From Pseudomonas akapageensis (GTDB lineage: Bacteria; Pseudomonadota; Gammaproteobacteria; Pseudomonadales; Pseudomonadaceae): a stretch of DNA of 64,000 bases. Position 1 is the stretch's first letter. The number at the start of each line of letters is the position of its first letter. The notes beneath the pieces were generated by a model, which saw only the letters and a program-made list of their open reading frames with translations, did no database searches and was not told the origin of the DNA. Shown here in pieces: positions 56,186 to 64,000 of this stretch. The position numbers and the translations under genes were made by a program. The DNA lies in contig NZ_VXCP01000010.1 in assembly GCF_011355085.1 (NCBI RefSeq), positions 409,723-473,722 of the forward strand, given 5' to 3'.

Positions 56186-57055
56186 ATGGACCGCGTGCGA
56201 AACCTCCTGGAGCAGATCCAGGGCCGCCTCGAAGAGCTGAACAAGGCTGAGCGCAAAGTCGCCGAAGTCATCCTGCTCAACCCTCAGCAAGCCACCCGTT
56301 TCAGCATCGCCGCCCTGGCCCAGGCAGCCAAGGTCAGCGAGCCGACCGTCAATCGCTTCTGCCGCTCGTTCGGCGTCAGCGGCTACCCCGAGCTCAAACT
56401 GCAACTGGCCCAAAGCCTGGCCAGCGGCGCGGCCTACGTCAGCCGCGCAGTGGAGGCCGACGACGATCCCGGCGCCTACACCCAGAAGATCTTCGGCAGC
56501 GCCATCGCCTCGCTGGACAGCGCGTGCCAGCAGCTGGACCCGAACCTGATCAGCCGCGCCGTGGACATGCTGATCCAGGCCCGGCAGATCCATTTCTTCG
56601 GCCTCGGTGCCTCGGCCCCGGTGGCGCTCGATGCCCAGCACAAGTTCTTCCGCTTCAACCTGGCCGTATCGGCCCATGCCGACGTGTTGATGCAGCGCAT
56701 GCTGGCGTCGGTCGCCCACACCGGTGAGCTGTTCGTGATCATTTCCTACACCGGACGCACCCGCGAACTGGTCGAAGTGGCACGCCTGGCCCGTGAAAAC
56801 GGCGCCTCGGTGCTCGGCCTGACCGCTGCCGATTCGCCCCTGGCCAAGGCCAGCAGCCTCAGCCTGAATATTCCGCTGCCCGAAGACACCGACATCTATA
56901 TGCCGATGACTTCGCGGATCATTCAGCTGACCGTACTCGATGTACTGGCAACCGGCATGACCCTTCGCCGTGGCGTGGACTTCCAGCCGCATCTGCGCAA
57001 GATCAAGGAAAGCCTCAACGCCAGCCGCTACCCGATCGACGACGAGCTCAATTGA
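56186..57055 (+). CDS. hexR: RpiR-family repressor HexR
   Basis: 289-residue repressor of glucose catabolism, released by KDPG. The start at 56186 ([20 protein letters not shown]) follows AAGGAC; the upstream frame extension is rejected. The N-terminal RpiR helix-turn-helix (about 1-77) has [20 protein letters not shown] and [19 protein letters not shown]. The SIS sugar-binding domain (about 120-260) has [20 protein letters not shown] and [17 protein letters not shown]. It is divergent from zwf and its 3' end overlaps the convergent mutarotase gene by 8 bases. Confidence 0.97.
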   Translation: MDRVRNLLEQIQGRLEELNKAERKVAEVILLNPQQATRFSIAALAQAAKVSEPTVNRFCRSFGVSGYPELKLQLAQSLASGAAYVSRAVEADDDPGAYTQKIFGSAIASLDSACQQLDPNLISRAVDMLIQARQIHFFGLGASAPVALDAQHKFFRFNLAVSAHADVLMQRMLASVAHTGELFVIISYTGRTRELVEVARLARENGASVLGLTAADSPLAKASSLSLNIPLPEDTDIYMPMTSRIIQLTVLDVLATGMTLRRGVDFQPHLRKIKESLNASRYPIDDELN

Positions 57056-57902
57056 ACAACTGCGCCTGAAGCGTCAAATGCGCCTGCTCGCCAGGCGCCA
57101 GGCTCAGGCTGTCGCTGCTGCCACTGGCCGCCTCGATACACACGAACCCCTGGCTCTCGATCCCGCTGACGCCCATCAACGGCCGACTGCCCGGGTGCCA
57201 GACCACGGTGTCCTGACTGTCGCCAGTGTCGATGCTCAACTGCCGTTGCCAGGCACGATCCTGAAGCTGTAAGGCGCCCGCGTGCTGGTACACGCGCTGG
57301 CAACCACCGCTGACCCTCAAATCGCCCTCTTGCCGGCAGGCGCGGCGGTTCAATTGGTCATACCCCTCCGCATTTTCTAGCCCAGACAGCGCTATCTCAG
57401 CGACGCTGCTAATACGCCAGTAGGCCAGCAGAGCATGACTCAACTGGCAAGGCTGGGTGTCCTGATGCTCGGTCGTCAGGCGCAACTCCATGGTTTCACC
57501 CAGCTGCGCATGCAAGTCGACCTGCCATTCACACAGCTGCAAACGCCAGTGCAGGCTGACACCCTGCTCGTCTTCACGGCTTTCAAGCAACTTCCAGTCG
57601 ACCAGGCGCGCCCAGCCATGGGCCGGCCACATGCCTTCGCTCGGATGGCGGCCATACCAGGGCCAGCACACCGGCACCCCACCGCGAATCGCACCGACCT
57701 GCGGCCACTGAGCGGCACACCACAGCCAGGGTTTCTGACCACGGGGCTGGAAGTGCAACAACTGCGCGCCCTGGCGGCTGAACACCGCCTGGCAGTGTGG
57801 ATGATCGATGATCAGCACGTCGCGCTGCTGGTAGCGCTCCCACTCGAAGGTCGGTCGGGTTCGCAGCGATTTGAAGAAGCGCTGGAGTGGGTGTTCGTGC
57901 AT
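57048..57902 (-). CDS. D-hexose-6-phosphate mutarotase (YeaD family)
   Basis: 284-residue aldose-1-epimerase-like enzyme that interconverts alpha and beta glucose 6-phosphate, feeding Zwf. It starts [20 protein letters not shown]. Features: [34 protein letters not shown] (family motif), AHGWARL with the catalytic His, and [13 protein letters not shown]. Convergent with hexR. Fits the glucose context and should act in the cytoplasm. Confidence 0.92.
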   Translation of the reverse strand: MHEHPLQRFFKSLRTRPTFEWERYQQRDVLIIDHPHCQAVFSRQGAQLLHFQPRGQKPWLWCAAQWPQVGAIRGGVPVCWPWYGRHPSEGMWPAHGWARLVDWKLLESREDEQGVSLHWRLQLCEWQVDLHAQLGETMELRLTTEHQDTQPCQLSHALLAYWRISSVAEIALSGLENAEGYDQLNRRACRQEGDLRVSGGCQRVYQHAGALQLQDRAWQRQLSIDTGDSQDTVVWHPGSRPLMGVSGIESQGFVCIEAASGSSDSLSLAPGEQAHLTLQAQLFN

Positions 57903-57948
57903 GGGCGGTCCTGGGAATTCTTATAGATTTGCGGTGATAGATCTGACG

Positions 57949-58027
57949 TCATCGCTGGCAAGCCAGCTCCCACAGAGGATCGATGGTGCAACTCGAATCC
58001 CTGTGGGAGCGGGCTTGCCCGCGATCG
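57949..58027. repeat. REP doublet (REPIN), copy 5
   Basis: Left arm CATCGCTGGCAAGCCAGC with TCCCACA and right arm TGTGGGAGCGGGCTTGCCCG with CGATCG, of slightly different sequence types. It lies between the mutarotase gene and oprB. Confidence 0.85.
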
Positions 58028-58063
58028 ACCGTGAAACGGTCGCAAAACAGCCCATAGGATACG

Positions 58064-59416
58064 TCAGAACACCGATTGAATCTTCAACCCCGCGACAATC
58101 GCATCATCAACCTGATCCACACCGCCCGGATGCTTCACGTATTGCAGGTTCGGCCGCACCGTCAGCCAGTTGGTCACATGCACGCCGTAATACAGCTCGG
58201 CGTTGTACTCGGTCTCCTGAACCGGCAGGAATGCCGGGTTATCGTAGTCGTTGATGCCATTGAGATCATTGACCAGCTGCTCGCGCTTTTTGACGTCATC
58301 GTTGACGTGGATGCGCGCAACACCGAAGCCGATATCATCCTTGGGCCGGGCATCGAACGGGCCTTTGTAGACCACGCCGAGCTGCTGGTAGTTATCAACC
58401 TTGTTGGTGGCCTTGTCGTGCACCGTCAGGTTGGCGAACAGGCTCAGGCCGCGGCTGGCGTCGCCGTTACGTGAAGTGACTTGTTGTTGTGCCACCGCCC
58501 ACCAACCGTGCTTGCTGCTGTGGGAGCGGAACTCGCCACCGGGGGTCAGGGGCTGCGGCTGGCCGTCGGCACCTTCGAAAACGTCATCGGCCTTGGCGGT
58601 GCTGTAGTAGTAACCGACGCGGTATTCACCCGGCAGCGCATTGACCTGTGGCGACCAGACGAACTCCACCGGCAGGATCATGCCTTTGGTGCCACTGCCA
58701 CTGAGTTTGAAGCCGTTGCCGGTTTCCAGGTTCGACGGGTTCTGCTCATACACACCGATCTGGGCGAAAAACTCCGGCGTGAGCTTGTATTTCACGCGCA
58801 TGCCCCACTGCGCCACTGGCCAGTTGTACCAGACATCACCGACCCAGTTGCCCACCTGCGAGCCGCAGAACGCCAGGTTCTGGAAGTCGCATGGGAAGCT
58901 GTTGAAGTCTTCGCCCTCGCCCATCTGGCCGATTTTTACATCCAGTGCCCCGTCGAAGTACTTCTGCTTGATCCACATCTGCGTCAGGCGCCAGGTCTGG
59001 CCCCGCCCCCAGACTTCCTGCACCGAGCTGAGCTGCCCGGTGCGCGGGTCGCTGATGCGGTCGTTGGACAGGTTGCGACCGCTGCGCTCGGTGACGGTCA
59101 GCCTGGCTTCGGTATCGTGCCAGCCGAGGATCTTTTCCAGGTCCAGCTTCACCCCGAGGGCGAACTGGTCGCTGTAGCGGGCCGTCTTGTCGTCGTTGAA
59201 GCCACCGTGGAGGTTGCCGGCCACTTCGCCGACATACTCCAGGGAGAAGTCATAGCCCTGGTCGAGCAGCTCGGTACGGGCACCGCCCCAGTCGCCCGAC
59301 ATCCATTTCGACTCGGGGTCGAAGGCCCCGGCGGCGTGTACGCTGCCGACGAGGCTCAGCGCCGCGAGTGCGGTCAATCGAGATAGACACCGGCTTGCGA
59401 CTGCTTTGTTGTTCAT
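58064..59416 (-). CDS. oprB: Carbohydrate-selective porin OprB
   Basis: 450-residue outer-membrane beta-barrel that lets glucose and other sugars cross the outer membrane. A signal peptide (MNNKAVASRCLSRLTALAAL, cleavage about after HA at 29) precedes SKWMSGDWGGARTELLDQGY, the OprB N-terminal motif. Later strands include GQTWRLTQMWIKQKYFDGAL and a C-terminal LKIQSVF with terminal Phe, the outer-membrane insertion signal. It follows gtsD by 46 bp on the same strand. The first codons (ATG AACAACAA) contain a Crc-type motif. Confidence 0.95.
   Translation of the reverse strand: MNNKAVASRCLSRLTALAALSLVGSVHAAGAFDPESKWMSGDWGGARTELLDQGYDFSLEYVGEVAGNLHGGFNDDKTARYSDQFALGVKLDLEKILGWHDTEARLTVTERSGRNLSNDRISDPRTGQLSSVQEVWGRGQTWRLTQMWIKQKYFDGALDVKIGQMGEGEDFNSFPCDFQNLAFCGSQVGNWVGDVWYNWPVAQWGMRVKYKLTPEFFAQIGVYEQNPSNLETGNGFKLSGSGTKGMILPVEFVWSPQVNALPGEYRVGYYYSTAKADDVFEGADGQPQPLTPGGEFRSHSSKHGWWAVAQQQVTSRNGDASRGLSLFANLTVHDKATNKVDNYQQLGVVYKGPFDARPKDDIGFGVARIHVNDDVKKREQLVNDLNGINDYDNPAFLPVQETEYNAELYYGVHVTNWLTVRPNLQYVKHPGGVDQVDDAIVAGLKIQSVF
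59406..59413 (-). promoter_or_regulatory. Crc/Hfq-type A-rich motif in codons 2-4 of oprB
   Basis: On the mRNA strand AACAACAA follows the ATG directly and is a canonical AANAANAA motif. A second, AAAAATAA, lies at 59433-59440 upstream of the start. Both would let Crc/Hfq block translation when preferred carbon sources are present. Confidence 0.5.
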
Positions 59417-59462
59417 CCATTACGTCCTCATATTATTTTTATTAAAACGCGGTGAATCGATC

Positions 59463-60623
59463 TCAACGTCCCTTGAACTGCGCAACATTGCCGGCATGGA
59501 CCTCTGCCTGCGCACCGCCAACCACCCCCAGGCGCTCGCCGCTGCTGGCATCGAACAGCAATACCCTGGCCGGATCGAACTGCAGGTTCAGGGTCTCGCC
59601 CACCTGCGGCGCGATGTCCGGTGCCAGGCGGCAGCAGACCTTGGTCTGGTTGAGGGTGACGAACACCAGGGTGTCCGGTCCGGTGGGCTCGATGACCTGT
59701 ACCTCGGCACGGATGCTCGGCAGGCCGTTGGGTTCGGCCGGGGCAAGGACGATCTGTTCCGGGCGCATGCCCAGGATCACTTCGCGATCCTCCAGCCCCG
59801 CTTCGCTCAAGCCCAATGGCAGTTCGCAGCGGGCCTGGCCGCTGTCGAGCAGCGCGTGCAGACGCCCTTCCTGGCGCTGCAGGCGCAGGGGGATGAAGTT
59901 CATGGGCGGCGAGCCGATGAAACTGGCCACGAACAGGTTGGCCGGGTCGTTGTAGATCTGCTGTGGCGTGCCGAACTGCTGGATCAGCCCATCCTTCATC
60001 ACCGCCACCTTGTCGCCCAGGGTCATGGCCTCGATCTGGTCGTGGGTCACATACACAGTGGTCGTCTTCAGGCGCTGGTGCATCAGTTTGATTTCGGTGC
60101 GCATCTCCACCCGCAACTTGGCGTCGAGGTTGGACAACGGCTCGTCGAACAGGTAGATCTTCGGCCGCCGCGCCAGCGCCCGGCCCATGGCCACTCGCTG
60201 TTGCTGGCCACCGGAGAGCTGCCCCGGCTTGCGCCCGAGCAGGTGTTCGATCTGCAGCAGTTTCGCCACCCGGGCGACCTCTTCCTCGATGGCTGCCGGC
60301 GCCATCTTGCGAATTTTCAAGCCGAAGGCGATGTTCTCGCGCACGCTCATGGTCGGGTACAGCGCGTAAGACTGGAAGACCATGGCGATGTCACGGTCCT
60401 TGGGACTCATGCCGCTGATGTCGGCTTCATCGACCAGGATCGCCCCGCCACTGATGCTTTCCAGCCCGGCGATGCAGTTCATCAAGGTCGACTTGCCGCA
60501 GCCGGACGGACCCACGAGGATCAGGAACTCCCCGGACTCGATCTTCAGCTCGATGTTCTTCAAGGTGTCCGGCAAGCCGCTGCCGTAGGTTTTGTTGACG
60601 TTGCGCAATTGGAGCGTTGCCAT
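59463..60623 (-). CDS. gtsD: Glucose ABC transporter ATP-binding protein GtsD
   Basis: 386-residue MalK/UgpC-type ATPase. The start at 60623 (MATLQLRNVNKTYGSGLPDT) is the family start, and a 21-codon extension is rejected. Walker A is VGPSGCGKSTLMNCIAGLE, signature LSGGQQQRVAMGRALARRP, Walker B IYLFDEPLSNLDAKLRVEMR and H-loop VTHDQIEAMTLGD. The C-terminal part (about 240-386) is a TOBE-type regulatory domain. It drives uptake through GtsBC and follows gtsC after 4 bp. Confidence 0.94.
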   Translation of the reverse strand: MATLQLRNVNKTYGSGLPDTLKNIELKIESGEFLILVGPSGCGKSTLMNCIAGLESISGGAILVDEADISGMSPKDRDIAMVFQSYALYPTMSVRENIAFGLKIRKMAPAAIEEEVARVAKLLQIEHLLGRKPGQLSGGQQQRVAMGRALARRPKIYLFDEPLSNLDAKLRVEMRTEIKLMHQRLKTTTVYVTHDQIEAMTLGDKVAVMKDGLIQQFGTPQQIYNDPANLFVASFIGSPPMNFIPLRLQRQEGRLHALLDSGQARCELPLGLSEAGLEDREVILGMRPEQIVLAPAEPNGLPSIRAEVQVIEPTGPDTLVFVTLNQTKVCCRLAPDIAPQVGETLNLQFDPARVLLFDASSGERLGVVGGAQAEVHAGNVAQFKGR

Positions 60624-60627
60624 GTTG

Positions 60628-61473
60628 TTACCCCTTGACCGCGCCGGCGGTGAGCCCACGCAGGAAATACTTGCCAGCCAGGACATAGACCAACAGGGTC
60701 GGTAAACCGGCGATCATCGCCGCCGCCATGTCGACGTTGTATTCCTTGACCCCGGTGCTGGTGTTGACCAGGTTGTTCAGGGCCACGGTGATCGGTTGGG
60801 CATCGCCGCTGGCGAAGACCACGCCGAAGAGAAAGTCGTTCCAGATCTGAGTGAACTGCCAGATCAGGCAGACCATGATGATCGGGACCGACATGGGCAG
60901 CAGGATCCTCGTGAAGATGGTGAAAAAGCCGGCGCCGTCGAGCCGCGCCGCCCGCACCAGGGCATCGGGCACGCTCATGAAGTAGTTGCGGAAAAACAGC
61001 GTGGTGAAGGCCAGGCCATAGACGATATGGACGATCACCAGCCCCGTGGTGGTGCTGGCCAGGCCCAGCTTGCCGAGGGTGAAGGACGCCGGCAGCAGCA
61101 CGGTCTGGAACGGCAGGAAGCAGCCGAACAGCAGCAGCCCGAAGAACAGCTGCGAACCGCGAAAGCGCCACATGGTCAGCACGTAGCCATTGAGTGCGCC
61201 GAGCAGGGTCGAAATGAACACGGCCGGCAGGGTGATCTTCACCGAGTTCCAGAAGAAGCCGCCGACCGTGTCCCAGGCCTTGATCCAGCCGATGCCGGTG
61301 ATCACCTGTGGCCAGCTCAGGAGGTTGCCGGTACGGATGTCCTCGGGCGACTTGAAGCTGGTCAGCAGCATCACGATCAGCGGGATCAGGTACACCGCGC
61401 AGGCCAGCAGCAGCGTGGCGTAGATGGCGATGCGGCTGAAGTTGAGGGTCGGTTTGGCCAGTTGATTATGCAT
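60628..61473 (-). CDS. gtsC: Glucose ABC transporter permease GtsC
   Basis: 281-residue MalG-like permease starting MHNQLAKPTLNFSRIAIYAT. Six transmembrane helices; the EAA loop is ALVRAARLDGAGFFTIFTRI, before LLPMSVPIIMVCLIWQF. It overlaps gtsB by 8 bp. With GtsB it forms the membrane channel of the glucose importer. Confidence 0.93.
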   Translation of the reverse strand: MHNQLAKPTLNFSRIAIYATLLLACAVYLIPLIVMLLTSFKSPEDIRTGNLLSWPQVITGIGWIKAWDTVGGFFWNSVKITLPAVFISTLLGALNGYVLTMWRFRGSQLFFGLLLFGCFLPFQTVLLPASFTLGKLGLASTTTGLVIVHIVYGLAFTTLFFRNYFMSVPDALVRAARLDGAGFFTIFTRILLPMSVPIIMVCLIWQFTQIWNDFLFGVVFASGDAQPITVALNNLVNTSTGVKEYNVDMAAAMIAGLPTLLVYVLAGKYFLRGLTAGAVKG

Positions 61474-62374
61474 GGCGCTTACCCCGCAGCTCCGAGTACA
61501 GGTACGGCACCAGGATCGACAGGATCGCGCCCAGCATCAGCATCGCACTGGCCGAGCCCATGCCCATCTGGCCGCGGCTGAAAGTGAACGAATACATGAA
61601 CATCGCCGGCAGGTCCGAGGCGTAGCCCGGGCCACCGGCGGTCATCGCCGCGACCAGGTCGAAACTCTTGATCGCTATGTGCGCCAGGATCATCAGGGCA
61701 CTGAAGAACACCGGACGCAGGCTTGGCAGGACAATGCGCAGGTAGATGGTCGGCAGGCTCGCACCATCGACTTGCGCTGCGCGGATGATCGACTGGTCGA
61801 CGCCGCGCAAGCCCGAGAGGAACAGGGCCATGACGAAACCGGACGACTGCCATACGGCGGCAATCACCAGGCAGTAGACGACCCGGTCCGGGTCCACCAG
61901 CCAGTCCAGGCGAAAGCCTTCCCAGCCCCAGTCGCGCAGCATCTTGTCCAGGCCCAGGCCGGGGTTGAGCAGCCACTTCCAGGCGGTGCCGGTGACGATC
62001 ATCGACAGCGCCATGGGGTACAGGTAGACCGTGCGGATAAAACCTTCGCGGCGGATGCGCTGGTCGAGCAGCACCGCCAGTACGACGCCTATCACCAGGC
62101 TGATGGCGATGAACAGGCCACCGAACACCGCGAGGTTCTTGCTGGCGACCCACCAGCGGTCGTTCTCCATCAGCCGGGCGTATTGCGCCAGGCCCACCCA
62201 CTTATAGCTGGGCATGAAGCTGGAGTTGGTGAAGGACAGCAGGAAGGTCCAGAGGATGTAGCCGTAAAAGCCTACCAGGACGATCAACATGCTGGGGGCC
62301 AGTACCAGTTTCGGTAGCCAGCGTTGCAGCTTTTCTGTGGGCGAGACTCGGCCCAATGCGGTCATTGTGCTCAT
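61466..62374 (-). CDS. gtsB: Glucose ABC transporter permease GtsB
   Basis: 302-residue MalF-like permease. The start at 62374 (MSTMTALGRVSPTEKLQRWL) follows GAACTTTCC; the start at MTALGRV, three codons on, is a weaker choice. Six transmembrane helices, first at WLPKLVLAPSMLIVLVGFYG, and the EAA loop SIIRAAQVDGASLPTIYLRI. It is separated from gtsA by a 123-bp gap that holds a REPIN. Confidence 0.93.
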   Translation of the reverse strand: MSTMTALGRVSPTEKLQRWLPKLVLAPSMLIVLVGFYGYILWTFLLSFTNSSFMPSYKWVGLAQYARLMENDRWWVASKNLAVFGGLFIAISLVIGVVLAVLLDQRIRREGFIRTVYLYPMALSMIVTGTAWKWLLNPGLGLDKMLRDWGWEGFRLDWLVDPDRVVYCLVIAAVWQSSGFVMALFLSGLRGVDQSIIRAAQVDGASLPTIYLRIVLPSLRPVFFSALMILAHIAIKSFDLVAAMTAGGPGYASDLPAMFMYSFTFSRGQMGMGSASAMLMLGAILSILVPYLYSELRGKRHA

Positions 62375-62414
62375 AGGAAAGTTCTCTGTTTGGGGGTTGG
62401 CGGCGCGTTGCGCC

Positions 62415-62489
62415 GCATCGCGGGCAAGCCCGCTCCCACAGGGGTTCACTGCAGTCTTCTGTGGGAGCGGGCTTGCCCGCGATGAGGCC
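62415..62489. repeat. REP doublet (REPIN), copy 6, inside the gts operon
   Basis: Perfect arms GCATCGCGGGCAAGCCCGC with TCCCACA and TGTGGGAGCGGGCTTGCCCG with CGATGAGGCC. It lies between gtsA (upstream on the minus strand) and gtsB, so it is transcribed with them and could stabilise the gtsA part of the message. Confidence 0.9.
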
Positions 62490-62497
62490 AGAAAGCC

Positions 62498-63760
62498 CTA
62501 CTTGGCCGACTTGATCGCCGAATTCAGCTGCTTGACCGCATTGGCCGGATCAGCTTTCGGGTCATTGAGGAAATTGGTCACCACATCAAAGATCGCCCCC
62601 TGCACCGCCAGGGTCGTCGCCATGTTGTGGGCCATGCTCGGTTGCAGGCCGTCGCCCTGCTCGGCTTCCTTGAAGTCCACCGCCGACTTTTGCGTGCAGG
62701 CGTCGAACTGACTCATGTCCATGTCCTGACGCACCGGCAGGGAACCCTTGTTCTGGTTGAACACGGACTGGAACTGCGGCTCCAGCGCGACCTTGGCCAG
62801 GTCATTCTGGGCCTTGATGTCGTTCGGCTCCTTGAGCTTGAACATCGCCAGCGAATCGATGTTGTAGGCGAAGCTGCCCTGGGTGCCCGGGAATGGCACG
62901 CACTGGTAATCCTTGCCGGCAACCTTGCCGGCGGCTGTCCATTCGCTCTTGGCCCAGTCCCCCATGACCTGCATGCCGGCCTTGCCATTGATGACCTCGG
63001 CGGCGGCGATGTTCCAGTCGCGACCGGCACGATTGGCGTCCATGTAGGTGCCGAGCTTCTGCAGGGTTTTGAAGACCTCGACCATCTTGTCGCCGGTCAA
63101 GGTCGCTTCATCGAGGTCGACAAAAGCGGCTTTGAATCCTTTCGGGCCGAGGATACTCAGCGCCAGATCCTCGAACACGGTGCTGTCCTGCCAGGGTTGG
63201 CCGCCGTGGGCCAGAGGCACGAAGCCCGCGGCCTTGAGCTTGTCGGCAGCATCGAACAGTTCGTCAAGAGTAGTTGGCACCTTGGCCCCGGCCTTGGCGA
63301 AGACCTCGGGGTTGATCCACAGCCAGTTGACCCGATGGATATTCACCGGCACGGCCACGTAATGGCCGTCGTATTTCATGATCTGGGCAACTTTTTTCGG
63401 CAGCAGCGCGTCCCACTGGTTCGCGGTGGCGACGTCGTCGAGGTTGGTCAGCAACCCCAACGCGCCCCACTCCTGGATATCCGGGCCCTTGATCTGGGCC
63501 GCAGCAGGCGGATTGCCGGAAATGGCGCGGGTCTTGAGTACAGTCATGGCCGCCGCACCGCCGCCACCGGCCACGGCGTTGTCTTTCCAGTTGAAACCGT
63601 CTTTCTCGACTTGTTGCTTGAGGGTTTCGACCGCCTTGGCTTCACCGCCCGAAGTCCACCAGTGCAGGACTTCGACCGTGCCGGTATCTGCTGCAAGGGC
63701 GCTCAAAGGCAACAACGAGGCGAGGGAAATGACAGCGGCGAGGCGATGGATCGCATTCAT
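62498..63760 (-). CDS. gtsA: Glucose ABC transporter periplasmic binding protein GtsA
   Basis: 420-residue solute-binding protein. The start at 63760 ([20 protein letters not shown]) gives a signal peptide cleaved about after ALA (24); a longer frame lacks one. The mature protein begins with [20 protein letters not shown], family 1 (sugar) binding fold, with [16 protein letters not shown] and [18 protein letters not shown]. It captures glucose after OprB and hands it to GtsBCD. A Crc-type AACAACAA motif overlaps its leader near the ribosome site. Confidence 0.95.
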   Translation of the reverse strand: MNAIHRLAAVISLASLLPLSALAADTGTVEVLHWWTSGGEAKAVETLKQQVEKDGFNWKDNAVAGGGGAAAMTVLKTRAISGNPPAAAQIKGPDIQEWGALGLLTNLDDVATANQWDALLPKKVAQIMKYDGHYVAVPVNIHRVNWLWINPEVFAKAGAKVPTTLDELFDAADKLKAAGFVPLAHGGQPWQDSTVFEDLALSILGPKGFKAAFVDLDEATLTGDKMVEVFKTLQKLGTYMDANRAGRDWNIAAAEVINGKAGMQVMGDWAKSEWTAAGKVAGKDYQCVPFPGTQGSFAYNIDSLAMFKLKEPNDIKAQNDLAKVALEPQFQSVFNQNKGSLPVRQDMDMSQFDACTQKSAVDFKEAEQGDGLQPSMAHNMATTLAVQGAIFDVVTNFLNDPKADPANAVKQLNSAIKSAK

Positions 63761-63774
63761 CTGAATAACCTTTC

Positions 63775-63782
63775 TTGTTGTT
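63775..63782 (-). promoter_or_regulatory. Crc/Hfq-type A-rich motif at gtsA start
   Basis: On the mRNA strand AACAACAA is followed by GAAAGG, the ribosome site, and ends 15 bases before the start codon. It matches the AANAANAA pattern exactly. Confidence 0.55.
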
Positions 63783-63862
63783 ATGCGGTGCAAGTCTGGT
63801 GCTTGCGTTGCATACGAGTCTAACCATGACCCTTGGATGCGGACGTAACGAAGGGATGTGGG

Positions 63863-63884
63863 AATGTCACTGCTTGGTGACATT
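63863..63884. promoter_or_regulatory. 22-bp perfect dyad upstream of gtsA
   Basis: AATGTCAC-TGCTTG-GTGACATT has eight-base arms that are exact reverse complements around six bases. It is about 103 bp upstream of the gtsA start. No T-run follows, so an operator for a glucose regulator (for example GltR-like) is more likely than a terminator; the binding protein is not known from sequence. Confidence 0.55.
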
Positions 63885-63898
63885 TGAAGGGACGCATA

Positions 63899-64000
63899 CT
63901 CGTTCCCACGCTCCGCGTGGGAATGCAGCGACAGACGCTCCGCGTCCTGCGCCAGACCGTGCGACGCAGAGCGTCTAGGGAAGCATTCCCACGCAGAGCG
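63899..64000. repeat. Palindromic repeat, family B, cut by the window end
   Basis: Starts CTCGTTCCCACGCTCCGCGT and follows the 3869-3974 copy closely, ending ATTCCCACGCAGAGCG at the window edge. The last ten or so bases are beyond the window. Confidence 0.8.

Overview
The window is a chromosomal segment of a Pseudomonas species, most like the P. fluorescens/P. putida group. The evidence is the GC-rich coding, the conserved gene blocks (iscRS-cysE-trmJ-suhB-secDF-yajC-tgt-queA; cyoABCDE; zwf-pgl-eda with hexR; gtsABCD-oprB) and the many REP-type palindromes (TGTGGGAGC...GGCTTGCC) typical of this genus. No rRNA, prophage, insertion sequence or CRISPR array was seen. One tRNA gene, tRNA-Leu(CAA), is present.

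Layout. Positions 1-10,090 carry housekeeping genes, mostly on the minus strand: iron-sulfur assembly (iscS cut by the window edge, iscR), cysE, trmJ, the divergent suhB, a glycine-zipper protein, secF/secD/yajC and the queuosine genes tgt/queA. From 10,198 to about 13,800, just after tRNA-Leu, lies an accessory patch: a PH-domain protein, an orphan PAAR-type T6SS effector with an overlapping membrane immunity candidate, and an unknown membrane protein. From 14,400 to 20,450 come a tandem universal stress protein, then a LysR-controlled CoA-transferase / HMG-CoA-lyase-like / MFS cluster of unknown substrate, and a small antitoxin-like gene that looks like a fusion of two antitoxin families. 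From 20,550 to 23,020 are a GlxA-type regulator with a 27-bp operator-like palindrome, a SLAC1/TehA channel and an SMR exporter.

Positions 23,093-28,578 form a selenium block: selD, selU and a four-gene ABC transporter of the putative selenate type. After a cysteine-cluster protein, a YjdF-type membrane protein and alaC, the complete cytochrome bo3 operon cyoABCDE and dsbB follow. Flavohaemoglobin (hmp) and its divergent NorR/FhpR regulator share an intergenic region with three GT-N7-AC sites. Then come cheV, an RND efflux adaptor and pump with a metal-type two-component system, a small exported protein, a membrane diguanylate cyclase, a DUF2383 helical-bundle protein, a DUF3820 protein and a class V aminotransferase.

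The right end, 53,130-63,760, is a glucose module. GtsABCD and OprB import glucose. Zwf, Pgl and Eda run the Entner-Doudoroff entry and exit steps. HexR is divergent from zwf, and a hexose-phosphate mutarotase lies convergent with hexR. A-rich motifs of the Crc/Hfq type sit at the starts of gtsA, oprB and zwf, consistent with catabolite control.

Most of the window is conserved core genome. The best candidates for something new are the orphan T6SS effector/immunity pair, the chimeric antitoxin with a possible toxin remnant, the uncharacterised CoA-transferase/lyase cluster, and several strong dyads with no assigned regulator.
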